From contig NC_021313.1 of assembly GCF_000403645.1 (NCBI RefSeq), positions 3,119,014 through 3,183,013 on the forward strand: DNA of 64,000 nucleotides. Reading direction: 5' to 3'. This DNA is from Salinarchaeum sp. Harcht-Bsk1 (GTDB taxonomy: Archaea; Halobacteriota; Halobacteria; Halobacteriales; Salinarchaeaceae). This document shows positions 38,456-47,483 of the stretch, piece by piece; the stretch's first letter is position 1, and each line of letters starts with the position of its first letter. The position numbers and the translations under genes were made by a program. The notes beneath the pieces were generated by a model. That model was not told where the DNA came from. It saw only the letters and a list, made by a program, of their open reading frames with translations, and made no database searches.

Positions 38456-38682
38456 CGGGACCACGTTGTGCTCGCATTCACCTGTCTCTTGCTCCAACGG
38501 AGAGGACGACTGCACCGATCGCGTCGTTTGCCGGGGACACGAGAAGAGAAATCGATTTCGTCCGGCCGTCCAGCCGAGTTTTCGCTTCGGTACCGATCAC
38601 GCGGTACCAATCAGGTAATTGATGGTATGGAAATCGAAAGCGCGACTTTGGTGGTGGTGAGCGAAGTTCGAGGTGGGATACC

Positions 38683-39135
38683 ATGTCAACGACAGCCGAG
38701 GAGAACAAGCGCATCGTTCGTCGGATCCGTGACGAAGTCGAGGAGCAGGGTGATCTCGAGTCAGTTGACGAGATTTTCGCCGCGGACGTCGTGGTACACA
38801 CGCCGATGGGAGAGTTCCGTGGTCGTGAGGCGATCAAAGAGATGTACCAGAGCGACAACGAGGCATTTTCGGACTCCACGGAGACGATTCACGACGTCGT
38901 CGCGGATGATGACACCGTCGCCATCCGAATGACGGAGCGTGGCACCCACGACGGCGAGTTCTTGGGGATGGAACCAACCGGCAGAGAATACGAGATACAG
39001 ACCACGGCCTTCCTCCACCTGGACGACGGGAAGGTCACTGAATGGTGGATACAACCGGATACGCTCGGATTCTTTCGACAACTCGGCGTTGATCCCGAAG
39101 AGATCAGTGAGGCGGTACCGGCCGCCGACGACTGA
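38683..39135 (+). CDS. SnoaL-like (NTF2-fold) ester cyclase family protein
   Basis: 150 residues with an NTF2-like cone fold: helix EENKRIVRRIRDEVEEQ, then VVVHTPMGEFRGREAIKEMY, AIRMTERGTHDGEFLGMEPTG and the final strands KVTEWWIQPDTLGFFRQLGV. Relatives include polyketide cyclases, but most are of unknown activity. It lies 21 bases before the alpha/beta hydrolase gene and is probably co-transcribed with it, suggesting a shared small-molecule pathway, unidentified. Confidence 0.82.
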   Translation: MSTTAEENKRIVRRIRDEVEEQGDLESVDEIFAADVVVHTPMGEFRGREAIKEMYQSDNEAFSDSTETIHDVVADDDTVAIRMTERGTHDGEFLGMEPTGREYEIQTTAFLHLDDGKVTEWWIQPDTLGFFRQLGVDPEEISEAVPAADD

Positions 39136-39156
39136 CTTCCGTCACGCACCCCTCAG

Positions 39157-39972
39157 ATGCCAGATTGGGTTTCGACCTTCGGCGCGAAGTCGGATCGGAC
39201 GGTCGTCCTGCTCCATCCAGCCGGGTGGACGCGCCACGCGTGGACGCCCCACGCAGAGCGGCTGGCCGACAGGTACTGCGTCGTGACAATCGACTTGCCG
39301 GGACACGGCGTCCATCCCGCTCCCGAATTCTCGATGGAGCGGGCCGTCGCCGACGTCGATCGCGTCCTCGACTCGTTCGGTACTGCAGCCCTCGTCGGCC
39401 ATTCGCTGGGGGGATACGTTGCGATTCGTGCTGCGGCTGGCGATCCCGAACGAGTGGATGGACTGCTCCTGGCAGGCGCCGCCTACAACTGGTATTGGCG
39501 GTCGCCCGTGGGACTGGCGCTGAGTGTCGCCCAACGTCTTCAGTCCTCTCTCTTCGAGGGACTCTCGCACTTCCCCCGACTGGCTCGGCGGTTCAAGCAC
39601 GTCCCCGACGACGAGACGCAGTTGCCGCCCCCGCACGAGGACACGCACCCGTACTGGACGGGCTTCGTCAGCGCCATCCGGGATATCACCTTTCGACAGT
39701 CCTGGCAGGACGTCGAAGCCTACGGCGGGCCGACGCTGATTATCCACGGCGATACGGAACTGCTTGCAGGGCAGGCGGGTGCCCTCGCCGCGAGGGCCAA
39801 GGCGAATTTGCGATGGATCGAGGGCGACCACTACGCCCCGATGGACGATGCAGAGACGTTCACGGCGGAGGTGGCACGGTTCCTCGACGACGTCTACGCC
39901 GTGCAGATGGAGGCGAGTGCATCTGAGAACAGGAGCCACCGAGTTCGGGACCTGCTCCGAGTTGGGGGGTGA
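39157..39972 (+). CDS. alpha/beta-fold hydrolase
   Basis: 271 residues. The nucleophile elbow is GHSLGG (Ser near residue 88), the oxyanion-hole strand is VVLLHPAGW, and a candidate His is in EGDHYAPMDD. A lid segment lies at about 115-175. The third triad member is likely the Asp in IIHGDTEL. The family includes esterases, haloperoxidases and thioesterases; the substrate is unknown. It follows the SnoaL-like gene with a 21-base gap. Confidence 0.85.
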   Translation: MPDWVSTFGAKSDRTVVLLHPAGWTRHAWTPHAERLADRYCVVTIDLPGHGVHPAPEFSMERAVADVDRVLDSFGTAALVGHSLGGYVAIRAAAGDPERVDGLLLAGAAYNWYWRSPVGLALSVAQRLQSSLFEGLSHFPRLARRFKHVPDDETQLPPPHEDTHPYWTGFVSAIRDITFRQSWQDVEAYGGPTLIIHGDTELLAGQAGALAARAKANLRWIEGDHYAPMDDAETFTAEVARFLDDVYAVQMEASASENRSHRVRDLLRVGG

Positions 39973-40484
39973 TCCCCCTACGGCTGTAACGCGGGAATCC
40001 CGACAGGACCACCGACGACGTAGCCTTCCAGAACGCCCCGGAGTACGTGGCCCTTTCCTCGGAGACGACCCTGTCGAGATCCGAGCGGCGACAGCGGACG
40101 TCGACGGATCAGCCGTCACCACTGTCGAGCGCTCCTCGAAGGCCGGTCGCCGTACTCTGCGGTGGCCGTCGGCAACCTGCATCTCGACGTGGCGTCGGTC
40201 GACACACTATTCGAAGCCCCTTCGTCGGATAATGCCTCCGAGAGCGTTCGGTTGCATCGCACCACCAGACGCACGGTGAGAACTAAACGGATCATGGTCG
40301 GAGATAGGGGAAGAACCCCTCACGGTAACGTCTTCTTCAGTAGTCACCGATACGCGTGCCGTGGTTCGTTTGCCGACTCCAAACTCTGGAGTCACCGAAT
40401 ATACTGTCTCCACCGCACCCGATTCCAGGTGGAACACGGACGCGTAAGCAGCGTCGTCGCGATTGAGAGGGGTATCGGGAGGGA
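39973..40484. other. intergenic region with gene-like debris
   Basis: About 510 bases. Fragments in different frames look protein-like (DDVAFQNAPEYVAL, GDDPVEIRAATADVDGSAVT, AVAVGNLHLDVASVDTLFEA) and could be one decayed gene, unrecognised. A hairpin GACTCCA-AACTC-TGGAGTC is at 40375-40393. Confidence 0.35.
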
Positions 40485-40904
40485 TCACTCCTCCGCCAGC
40501 AGTCCAGTGAGTGCACTGGCCGCGTCTTCGAAGGCATTGACGTCCATGCTATCGGTGGTGAACAGAACGCCCGCATCACCTCGAAGGATTCGGACGACGA
40601 AACCGTCCTCGTGGAATCTCACGGTAAACTCGTAGGCACCGATGTCCGTGCCATCTTCGCGCTGGGCAAGCATCGTACGCACTGGGCCCTCGGCGAACCC
40701 GGTTCGTTCGAACTCGACAAGTTGCGACTTGGCCTCTCTCACAGTATGGGTCGATTCGTAGAGTCCCTGCCTCGTATAGAGGACGTCGAAATTCGATGGG
40801 GTGAAATACACGACGCTCCGGAGCGTATCCCCGAGACTCGTTCGGACGGCGCTGACGATGCTCTCGCTCATCTCTTCAGTGAGGGCTGTCTGGAGGGTCA
40901 TCAC
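40485..40904 (-). CDS. conserved haloarchaeal protein of unknown function
   Basis: 139 residues, acidic, without membrane segments. The middle runs SVVYFTPSNFDVLYTRQGLY and the end RFHEDGFVVRILRGDAGVLF. I recall similar proteins in many haloarchaea, but no function can be given. It stands alone, with gene-like debris downstream and the tRNA-fragment region upstream. Confidence 0.65.
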   Translation of the reverse strand: MMTLQTALTEEMSESIVSAVRTSLGDTLRSVVYFTPSNFDVLYTRQGLYESTHTVREAKSQLVEFERTGFAEGPVRTMLAQREDGTDIGAYEFTVRFHEDGFVVRILRGDAGVLFTTDSMDVNAFEDAASALTGLLAEE

Positions 40905-41147
40905 TCCACCAGATTGAATTGGTGTTCCGCGGTGACAACGATTGCGGTGGGGAAGCTACGTGGCGTCCGTCCAGTAACTGACTGGAAATTGAACCGTTCG
41001 GCGTGATAGACTGGACGACCGTCGACGAATTGTGAACGCCTGACGGAAGCAGATGCGCCTCGGCACGGGTTGCAATCACGAATCAGGGCACTGAAGCGAT
41101 AGATACCCCTTCTGTCGTCCCGTACCCTCGACCGTGAAGTGTGGTCG

Positions 41148-41169
41148 TGGGCGCTGCAGGCGTTGAACC
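41148..41169 (-). repeat. tRNA-Arg 3'-end fragment (att-like copy 1)
   Basis: TGGGCGCTGCAGG followed by CGTTGAACC matches the acceptor/T-arm end of the tRNA-Arg gene at 44841 in 20 of 22 positions, in the same orientation. It cannot form a tRNA. It looks like the far attachment site left by integration at the tRNA 3' end. Confidence 0.6.
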
Positions 41170-41271
41170 GGAGCCAGAGGTTCCTGCTCACTTCCACTGC
41201 GCGGGCTGCCTCTGGCCGGGTTCGAACCGTTGGACCAAGCGCTGCTCGTCACGACGTTCCTCGCAGGAGCA

Positions 41272-41294
41272 TGGGCGCTGCAGGCTCCGGTTCG
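41272..41294 (-). repeat. tRNA-Arg 3'-end fragment (att-like copy 2)
   Basis: TGGGCGCTGCAGG followed by CTCCGGTTCG. The first 13 bases are identical to the tRNA-Arg end. The next ten agree almost fully with copy 3 at 43267 rather than the tRNA, so copies 2 and 3 share a later history. Confidence 0.6.
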
Positions 41295-41574
41295 ACTGTC
41301 AAACGGAGATCTTTGCGACGCCGGGACTGGATTCGGGTGTGTCCGAGGTGGCAACATTAGATAGTTCTACACGCGTATTCGATCCCGTACTGAATCGAAT
41401 CCACGTATCTGGCACGGGGTTCTGCCACTCGTCTCGACAACAGGAGTGCTGCCACTGGATACGGGAGTCATCGAATCGAGAGTTGGATGGCTCCATAGAA
41501 TGGAGCGTCAGCAGTCAAAGCTCCGTCGACTGAGAGAACTCACGCGGATCCCACCGAGCAACTCCGCACCCTTC

Positions 41575-42906
41575 TCAGTCCGGCCCTGGATCATCCACCG
41601 CACGATCGTGGACCCGAATCGTCGAAATTCGAGTCCCCTCGACGCCCGTCACCTCGAGGACGTGCCGGTCAATCTCGACGCGATCGCCACGTTCCGGGGC
41701 ACGGTCGAGTTGTTCGAGTACAAGTCCGCCGATCGTTTCGACCTCTTCGCTCGTGAGGTCTCCCTCGATCACGTCGTTGATTGTTGACAGCGGGACGCCG
41801 CCATCGACGTCGTACCCGTCGTCGTCACGCTGGCGAATCGAGGGCTCACGCTCGTCCACGTCAAACTCATCCCGGAGGTCTCCGACGAGCGCCTCGACGA
41901 CGTCTTCGACCGTTGCAATCCCCTCTAGTGCCCCCCACTCGTCGATCACTGCGGCCATCTGCTGTTGGTCTTCCCTGAACTGTCGCAACAGATCGCTTAG
42001 CGCCATCGTCTCGGGGGCGATGATGATCTCGCGTGCGATGTCGCCGACCACTTCGGCGTTCTCGCCTCCCACCTCCGCGCGTAGCACGTCCTTGACGTCA
42101 ACGAATCCGACCACCTGGTCGCCGTCGTCGGCCTGGAGCACTGGATAGCGCGTATGCCCCTCCTCGAGGACGATCGAATGAAGGTCGGAGAGCGAGCTAT
42201 CAGCCGGAACGCTCACCACGTCCGGTCGTGGAACCATCACCTCCCGCACCACGATATCGTCGAGATCAAAGACCCGCTCGATCATGGTCACTTCCGCGAC
42301 GTCGATGTCACCCCCCTCACCCGATCGAGTGAGCACCCGCAAAAGCTCCCGTTCGCCGAGCGTCTCGTCCGTTTCGGAAGCGGGTGGGACGCCGAGTGAT
42401 CGCGTGAATGCGTTGGCGGCACCGTTGAACACGACGATCCCCGGATAGAGCAAGAAATAGAAGATCTTCATTGGCGGGGCGAGGAACAGGGAGAGTCGCT
42501 CTGTCTGGGCGATTGCGAGCGTCTTCGGCGCGAGTTCACCGAAGACGACGTGAAGGAACGTGATGATACTGAAACCGATTGCGAACGCGACGAGATGGAT
42601 GAGGCTCGCCGGGAGAACCGATTCCAGTACGGGCTCGATGAGTGCCGCCACTGCTGGTTCGCCGACCCATCCCAATCCGAGTGAAGCGATGGTGATACCG
42701 AGTTGCGTCGTGGCGAGATAGTCGTCGAGATTCTCCATCACCTCCTGGAACGTCCCCGCACCGGTGCGCCCCTCCTCTGCAAGTTGTTCGACCGATGTCC
42801 CTCGTATCCGCACGAAGGCGAACTCTGCAGCGACGAAGAAGCCGTTGAGTACCACGAGCACCAGCGCAACGACGACCTGCGCCAGTGAGAGTGCGAGGTT
42901 TACCAT
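41575..42906 (-). CDS. CNNM/CorC-type transporter (HlyC family)
   Basis: 443 residues from the ATG at 42906; an ATG 18 codons earlier adds a hydrophilic tip and is less likely. An N-terminal DUF21/CNNM membrane domain of about four helices (about 1-190) is followed by two CBS domains (about 205-330) and a C-terminal transporter-associated domain (about 340-430). Such proteins are implicated in Mg2+ or Co2+ efflux and sense nucleotides with the CBS pair. It lies between tRNA-Arg fragments 2 and 3, so it may have arrived with an integrated element or simply be bracketed by one. Confidence 0.87.
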   Translation of the reverse strand: MVNLALSLAQVVVALVLVVLNGFFVAAEFAFVRIRGTSVEQLAEEGRTGAGTFQEVMENLDDYLATTQLGITIASLGLGWVGEPAVAALIEPVLESVLPASLIHLVAFAIGFSIITFLHVVFGELAPKTLAIAQTERLSLFLAPPMKIFYFLLYPGIVVFNGAANAFTRSLGVPPASETDETLGERELLRVLTRSGEGGDIDVAEVTMIERVFDLDDIVVREVMVPRPDVVSVPADSSLSDLHSIVLEEGHTRYPVLQADDGDQVVGFVDVKDVLRAEVGGENAEVVGDIAREIIIAPETMALSDLLRQFREDQQQMAAVIDEWGALEGIATVEDVVEALVGDLRDEFDVDEREPSIRQRDDDGYDVDGGVPLSTINDVIEGDLTSEEVETIGGLVLEQLDRAPERGDRVEIDRHVLEVTGVEGTRISTIRVHDRAVDDPGPD

Positions 42907-43623
42907 TGGTGGGGCTGGAGGCTTCGGCTGTTCGATTCTCGTGTGACCATAGTCGTGCATCTCGTTCCACCTACAAAAATCGTTTAAAAGATGCTCGCAG
43001 CGATCCGACTGTCGTGATCATCGAACGAACGCAGCGGACCGGCCTGTTCGGCCGGAAATGGCCGCGCTAGCTGGCGATCATATCAAGACGCACCTCTGGG
43101 CGTTGCAGGGTTGTGAAGTACGCCCAGACGTGCTCGTTTCGATGCGCGCGTTTGGTCTCGTTCAAATCCTTCGCGCTACACTTCTCGCTCCTCAGATCCG
43201 TCCACCGAAGCGGCGAAGCCGCTTTGAGCAGTCGCTCACTGCGTTCGCGACAACTTCCCAAGGGAGTGGGCGCTGCAGGCTCTGGTTCGATGATCGAACG
43301 AATCGACCTTTGCGGCGTGAGGCTGCTTTATTCGGGCATTTGAGAAGTGGTGAATGTCTGGTTCTGAGCATGTATCCAAACCATGCTGAATAGAACGTGC
43401 GTATTGACCACCGCAGTTTAGACAGTTCAAAGAGATGTTTCGATAGCTGTGCGAGATACAGGGCGCGAATGTTGCACAAACTGAGAACCAATCTGTGATG
43501 TGTAGTGACCGATCAGTAGCAGCCAAGTAAACGAAGACATATCAGCTATCAAACTGTCAGTGTAGTTATATTTGTAGCTGTTGCAGTATGAGCGGAACAC
43601 TGCACGCAGTGTTCAGCTCAACT
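42907..43623. other. region with att-like copy 3 and eroded sequence
   Basis: About 715 bases between two divergent genes. It carries the tRNA-Arg fragment at 43267-43289. Several short frames suggest eroded coding DNA but none is credible. The part from 43380 is less GC-rich than the chromosome average and holds the promoter of the CHRD gene. Confidence 0.5.
43267..43289 (-). repeat. tRNA-Arg 3'-end fragment (att-like copy 3)
   Basis: TGGGCGCTGCAGG followed by CTCTGGTTCG, same orientation as the tRNA-Arg gene at 44841. It matches copy 2 at 41272 in 22 of 23 bases. Confidence 0.6.
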
Positions 43624-44451
43624 ATGGATCGACGTGAATTATTACAAGCGGGGGCGGGCGCGCTGGCGCTCACCCAGGTGCCGATAGCACTTGCACAGGA
43701 CGACGAGGATTTCGACGCTGCCGCATTGTTTAGTGCCGGTTCGATGACCGGCGATCAACAGAATCCGCCGCTCGAAAGTGACGGTGTCGGCGCTGCGGTC
43801 TTCAGTCTGTCACAGGATGCATCCGAACTTCACTACGTATTACTCAATACGGAACTTGAGGGAGTTACTCAAGCACATATTCACGCCGGAGAGCGCGAAG
43901 AGACCGGTGATGTCGTCGCGTTTCTGTTTGGCCAGCGAGATGAGGACGGTGTCTACACAGGGGAAATTGAGGGGGGAGTTACCTTCAACGGCGTTCACGC
44001 AACCGGTACGATCACGGAGGACGATCTTCTCGGGCCGTTCGAGGGTGAATCGTTCCAGATACTCGTAGACGCCATGCAAAATGAGGAAACGTATGTGAAC
44101 GTTCACACAGTCGAACATCCTGAGGGTGAAATCCGGGGACAATTGATGGAAGTTCAAGACATCGACATCAAGTTCACCGAGATGGACGACATCTGGCATG
44201 AGGGTGGACAGCTCCACATGCAACCCGACTCTCGATTGCTGATCCGCGAAAACGACGAGATTATTCACCACCACGATAACACCCGAGGACGCCAACGACA
44301 TCACGATCCAGAGACCGATGGGGATGATGAGCGTGGTCGAGAGCCAGATGATGACGGTCGTGGTCGAGGGCCAGATCACGGGCCCGACGACGCCCGGGGG
44401 CGTGGACGAGGCGATCATCATCGACGCCGAAGAGATGACGACGATGAGTAG
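43624..44451 (+). CDS. Tat-exported CHRD-domain protein with His/Asp/Arg-rich tail
   Basis: 275 residues from the ATG at 43624 (MDRRELLQAGAGALALTQV), a twin-arginine signal; an ATG 12 codons upstream would hide it. The CHRD (chordin-like) domain spans about 25-180 with THVxxG-type pieces QAHIHAGEREETGDVVAFLF and VNVHTVEHPEGEIRGQL. From about 215 the tail is a low-complexity run of His, Asp, Arg and Gly. CHRD proteins are secreted and poorly understood. Base composition is lower in GC than neighbours, and it sits between tRNA-Arg and its fragment at 43267, suggesting acquisition by integration. Confidence 0.75.
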   Translation: MDRRELLQAGAGALALTQVPIALAQDDEDFDAAALFSAGSMTGDQQNPPLESDGVGAAVFSLSQDASELHYVLLNTELEGVTQAHIHAGEREETGDVVAFLFGQRDEDGVYTGEIEGGVTFNGVHATGTITEDDLLGPFEGESFQILVDAMQNEETYVNVHTVEHPEGEIRGQLMEVQDIDIKFTEMDDIWHEGGQLHMQPDSRLLIRENDEIIHHHDNTRGRQRHHDPETDGDDERGREPDDDGRGRGPDHGPDDARGRGRGDHHRRRRDDDDE

Positions 44452-44840
44452 TTGATTACGGTAACCGTCTCCGTTGTTCAGGGGGAGCCATAATACATTT
44501 GTCAATTCCAGACCGGCCGTGTTCTGTTCGCACGTGAAGTGTACGTATAATCCACATATTTCTGTGCGAAAGAAATAAGGTCATCGTACTGCACTTAACC
44601 TCTGTATTCAGCACGGAATTCCTGACAAAACCTGGGATGATTCTGACCCGAGTTCTCCGATTCGGCGCAAGCACGATTGCTCATCAATCGGCGATTGATT
44701 TTCCGAATTGCCACCAGTTTGGCTGTACGCGAATCCCTGTGGAAATCACTCGCTGTTCGACCATCGAATGAAAGCAACGGCGCTGCGTTCGGTTGGCGGG
44801 CCACCTCGACGCTGCCGTGCGATTATATCTCGGGAAAATA
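44452..44840. other. intergenic region 3' of tRNA-Arg
   Basis: About 390 bases, AT-richer than average. It contains an inverted repeat ATCAATC-GGC-GATTGAT (44683-44699) and the T-rich stretch just beyond the tRNA 3' end that probably ends its transcription. No gene seen. Confidence 0.5.
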
Positions 44841-44915
44841 TGGGCGCTGCAGGATTTGAACCCGCGACAACTTGGTCCGAAGCCAAGCACTCTATCCAGA
44901 CTGAGCTAAGCGCCC
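44841..44915 (-). tRNA. tRNA-Arg (anticodon UCG)
   Basis: 75 bases including the discriminator A; no intron and no encoded CCA. The acceptor stem GGGCGCT pairs with AGCGCCC. The anticodon stem CTTGG/CCAAG encloses the loop CTTCGGA with anticodon UCG (complement at 44878-44880), and the T-arm GCGGGTTCAAATCCTGC is regular. A TATA-like box TTTAAG lies 26-31 bases upstream (44941-44946). Its 3' end is repeated three times downstream, marking it as an integration target. Confidence 0.92.
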
Positions 44916-44940
44916 TGCGCTGACGTATCGCTGGATTGCG

Positions 44941-44946
44941 TTTAAG
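44941..44946 (-). promoter_or_regulatory. TATA-like box of tRNA-Arg
   Basis: TTTAAG on the plus strand (CTTAAA on the coding strand), 26-31 bases from the first tRNA base, at the expected archaeal promoter distance. Confidence 0.5.
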
Positions 44947-45003
44947 TCCGACGATTCACCGTGGCGGGTAGTATTATCTGGCTCGAACGAGTCGCGAGTT
45001 AGC

Positions 45004-46437
45004 ATGAGCCACCGTCCCGGCATCGTTGGCCTCATCGCAACCGAGGACGGGGGTGTTGCCGAGATCGAAACCGCCCTCACCGAGCGAGGGCACGAGGTAC
45101 GGGCGGCGACCGAGGTGGAATCCGCGCGCAAACTCGCGAACGAACGTGCCGTCGATTGCCTCGTGGTTGCAGGGGGCGACGGGGTCGACGTCGTTGCGGT
45201 CCTGTCTGTGATCAACGAGGCGGATGCGCTGCTACCGACGGTCTGCTATCCTTACGCCGGCTCCGAAGCACTGGCGGCACGGACCATCGAACTCGACGTC
45301 GATACGTACGTCCCCCGATCGGCTGGCCTCGAGTCGCTCGTGGCGGCGGTGGACGACGCCTGCGCCGCCGGGGACGATCCGCTGCGGGACGCCGAGGGGA
45401 TGCTCCGTACCTTGACGGACGCGGTGCCGGTCTCACTGTCGATCTACTTCAAGGACGCGATGGGCCGGCACCTGCACGTCTCCGAACACTTCCCGAAACT
45501 GATCGGGCCTCCGTACATGGAGACGCCTGACGAGAAGATCATCCACCATCCGGCGGACGCGCTCGGGATGACCGATTTCGATCTCTATGGCCCGGAACTC
45601 GGCGTGGAGACTGCAGCGGACGAAGAGCGAATCATGAAGACCGGTGAACCGATCGTCGACAAACTCGAAGATGCCTCCGAGTCCGGTGACGAGGACTACT
45701 ACGTCTCGACCACGAAAGCGCCGTGGTACGATTCGACCGGCCGACTCCGCGGGATCGTCGGCGTCACGATCGACGTTTCCGAGCGCGAACGAAACCGACG
45801 TACGCTCGCCCGTCAGAACGAGCGACTCGAACGATTCGCGAGCACACTGAGTCACGACCTGCGCAATCCGCTGGCGATCGCGCAGGGACGACTCCGAGAA
45901 CTCGAGGGCGACTCGGAAGCGGTGGCGGACGTCGAGTGGGCCCTCGATCGGATGGACCAACTGATCAGTGAGATGCTCGAACTTGCTCGCCAGGGATCGG
46001 TCGTGGACGATCCCGAGCCAGTCGATCTCGCACTGCCGGCCCGGCACGCCTGGGATACCGTCGCTGCTGGTGGCACACTCACCGTCGGCGATCTTCGCAC
46101 GGTGGAGGGCGATCCAGAGCGGATCAGGACCCTCTTCGAGAATCTCTTTCGCAACGCCGTCGAGCACGGCGGCGACGACGTCGCGATCGCGGTTCAGGAT
46201 ACCGCTGACGGGTTCGCGGTGACGGACGACGGGCCGGGGATCCCAGGCGACGATCCCAGTGAGATATTCGAGCACGGGTTCACGACGAGAGCCGATGGGA
46301 CCGGATTCGGTCTCTCGATCGTCCGTGAGATTGCCGACGCTCACGGATGGACGATCGACGCCACGAACGGGGCCGCCGGGGGCGCTCGATTCGACGTTCG
46401 CGTCGTTCACCCACCGGATGGAGGCGGTGACGAGTGA
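45004..46437 (+). CDS. PAS-domain sensor histidine kinase with degenerate receiver
   Basis: 477 residues. A receiver-like domain (about 1-115) has lost the phospho-acceptor Asp: the strand reads VDCLVVAGGDG where the Asp is expected. A PAS domain (about 130-255, VSLSIYFKDAMGRHLHVSEH), a HisKA with the His in STLSHDLRNPLAIAQG and a HATPase (LFENLFRNAVEHGG; VTDDGPGIPG; GTGFGLSIV) follow. Cytoplasmic. The HisKA-HATPase half is close in sequence to the kinase at 2183. Input signal unknown. Confidence 0.87.
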   Translation: MSHRPGIVGLIATEDGGVAEIETALTERGHEVRAATEVESARKLANERAVDCLVVAGGDGVDVVAVLSVINEADALLPTVCYPYAGSEALAARTIELDVDTYVPRSAGLESLVAAVDDACAAGDDPLRDAEGMLRTLTDAVPVSLSIYFKDAMGRHLHVSEHFPKLIGPPYMETPDEKIIHHPADALGMTDFDLYGPELGVETAADEERIMKTGEPIVDKLEDASESGDEDYYVSTTKAPWYDSTGRLRGIVGVTIDVSERERNRRTLARQNERLERFASTLSHDLRNPLAIAQGRLRELEGDSEAVADVEWALDRMDQLISEMLELARQGSVVDDPEPVDLALPARHAWDTVAAGGTLTVGDLRTVEGDPERIRTLFENLFRNAVEHGGDDVAIAVQDTADGFAVTDDGPGIPGDDPSEIFEHGFTTRADGTGFGLSIVREIADAHGWTIDATNGAAGGARFDVRVVHPPDGGGDE

Positions 46438-46637
46438 GCTACTCACTGGAGATGTACCGGCCCCGAGTATCCCGATAACGACGCCTACCACGATGAGTCA
46501 CGACCCTGTGGGATAGCCGGTGCTATGCCTCCGACGATCGCCGGATCACCTCGGGGCGGTCTGATTAGCCCGGGACGGCGATCGACGACTGTCGACGATC
46601 CGCGCCATTTATCCGCTGGCCATCGCAGGAATCGGGC

Positions 46638-47483
46638 ATGGACGTGGGAACGGCCCTTCGGGGGTACTTCGATCTGACGCGGGCCGGGAACGCGATCACG
46701 TCGGGCGTCCTGACCTTCGTCGGAGCGTACGTGACTGGCGGTGCGTTCGAGGAGCCACTGGCGGCGACCGCTGCAGTCGTCGCCACGATCTTCGGCGTCG
46801 CTGCGGGGAACTCGATCAACGACTACTTCGACCGCGACATCGACGCGATCAATGCACCAGATCGGCCGCTACCGCGAGGAGCGGTGTCACCGAGGGGTGC
46901 ACTCCTCTTCAGCGGTGGGCTGTTCGCTGGAGCAGTGGTACTCGCATTGACGTTGCCTCCGCTGGCCATCGCGATCGCGCTCGTCAACCTCGTGGCGCTC
47001 GTCGCGTACACCAAACTGTTCAAAGGCCTTCCCGGGGCCGGGAACGTGGTGGTCGCGTACCTGGGTGGGAGTACGTTCCTGTTCGGGGCAGCGGCCGTCG
47101 CGACGCCCGACGCTGCCGCGCTCGTGCTGTTCGTGCTGGCCGCGCTCTCGACACTGGCGCGGGAGGTCGTCAAAGACGTCGAGGACGTCGAGGGGGACCG
47201 CTCGGAAGGACTCAACACGCTCCCGATCGCGATCGGCGAACGTCGCTCACTCCAGTTCGCCGTGCTGCTCGTACTCGTCGCCGTCCTCGTCAGCCCAGCA
47301 CCCTACCTGGTTGATGCCCTCGGTGTGAGCTACCTGATCGTCGTGGTTCCCGCACTCGCGATCCTCGTCTACGCAAGCTATCGTAGCTTCGAGGACCCTA
47401 CCAGGGGCCAGTCGTTCCTGAAGTACGGGATGTTGGTAGCCACCCTGGCGTTCGTCGTCGGACGCGCGGTACCGCTCTCCTGA
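46638..47483 (+). CDS. digeranylgeranylglyceryl phosphate synthase (UbiA family)
   Basis: 281 residues with eight or nine hydrophobic helices. The two Asp-rich prenyl-diphosphate motifs are NSINDYFDRDIDAIN (about 60-74) and KDVEDVEGDRSEGLNTLP (about 180-197). This membrane enzyme adds the second geranylgeranyl chain to geranylgeranylglyceryl phosphate in archaeal ether-lipid synthesis. The DYFDRDID spacing is that of the archaeal lipid branch rather than ubiquinone or heme branches. Monocistronic by spacing. Confidence 0.88.
   Translation: MDVGTALRGYFDLTRAGNAITSGVLTFVGAYVTGGAFEEPLAATAAVVATIFGVAAGNSINDYFDRDIDAINAPDRPLPRGAVSPRGALLFSGGLFAGAVVLALTLPPLAIAIALVNLVALVAYTKLFKGLPGAGNVVVAYLGGSTFLFGAAAVATPDAAALVLFVLAALSTLAREVVKDVEDVEGDRSEGLNTLPIAIGERRSLQFAVLLVLVAVLVSPAPYLVDALGVSYLIVVVPALAILVYASYRSFEDPTRGQSFLKYGMLVATLAFVVGRAVPLS

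Larger units (their letters stand above)
40905..41574. other. region with tRNA-Arg 3'-end fragments
   Basis: About 670 bases without a credible gene. It contains two copies of the tRNA-Arg 3' end at 41148-41169 and 41272-41284, listed separately. The composition is mixed and several short frames look like eroded DNA. Confidence 0.5.

Noticed and set aside
40375-40393. Hairpin GACTCCA-AACTC-TGGAGTC as a terminator
   Set aside because: It has a 7-base stem but no T-run and no gene ending close by, so function is unsupported.
41148-43289. Functional tRNA genes at the tRNA-like fragments
   Set aside because: Only the acceptor/T-arm end matches; no anticodon arm or 5' half can be folded.
44452-44840. 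Small genes 3' of tRNA-Arg
   Set aside because: Short frames there have no protein-like composition; one reads through the tRNA complement, giving the familiar false peptide GAAGFEPATT.
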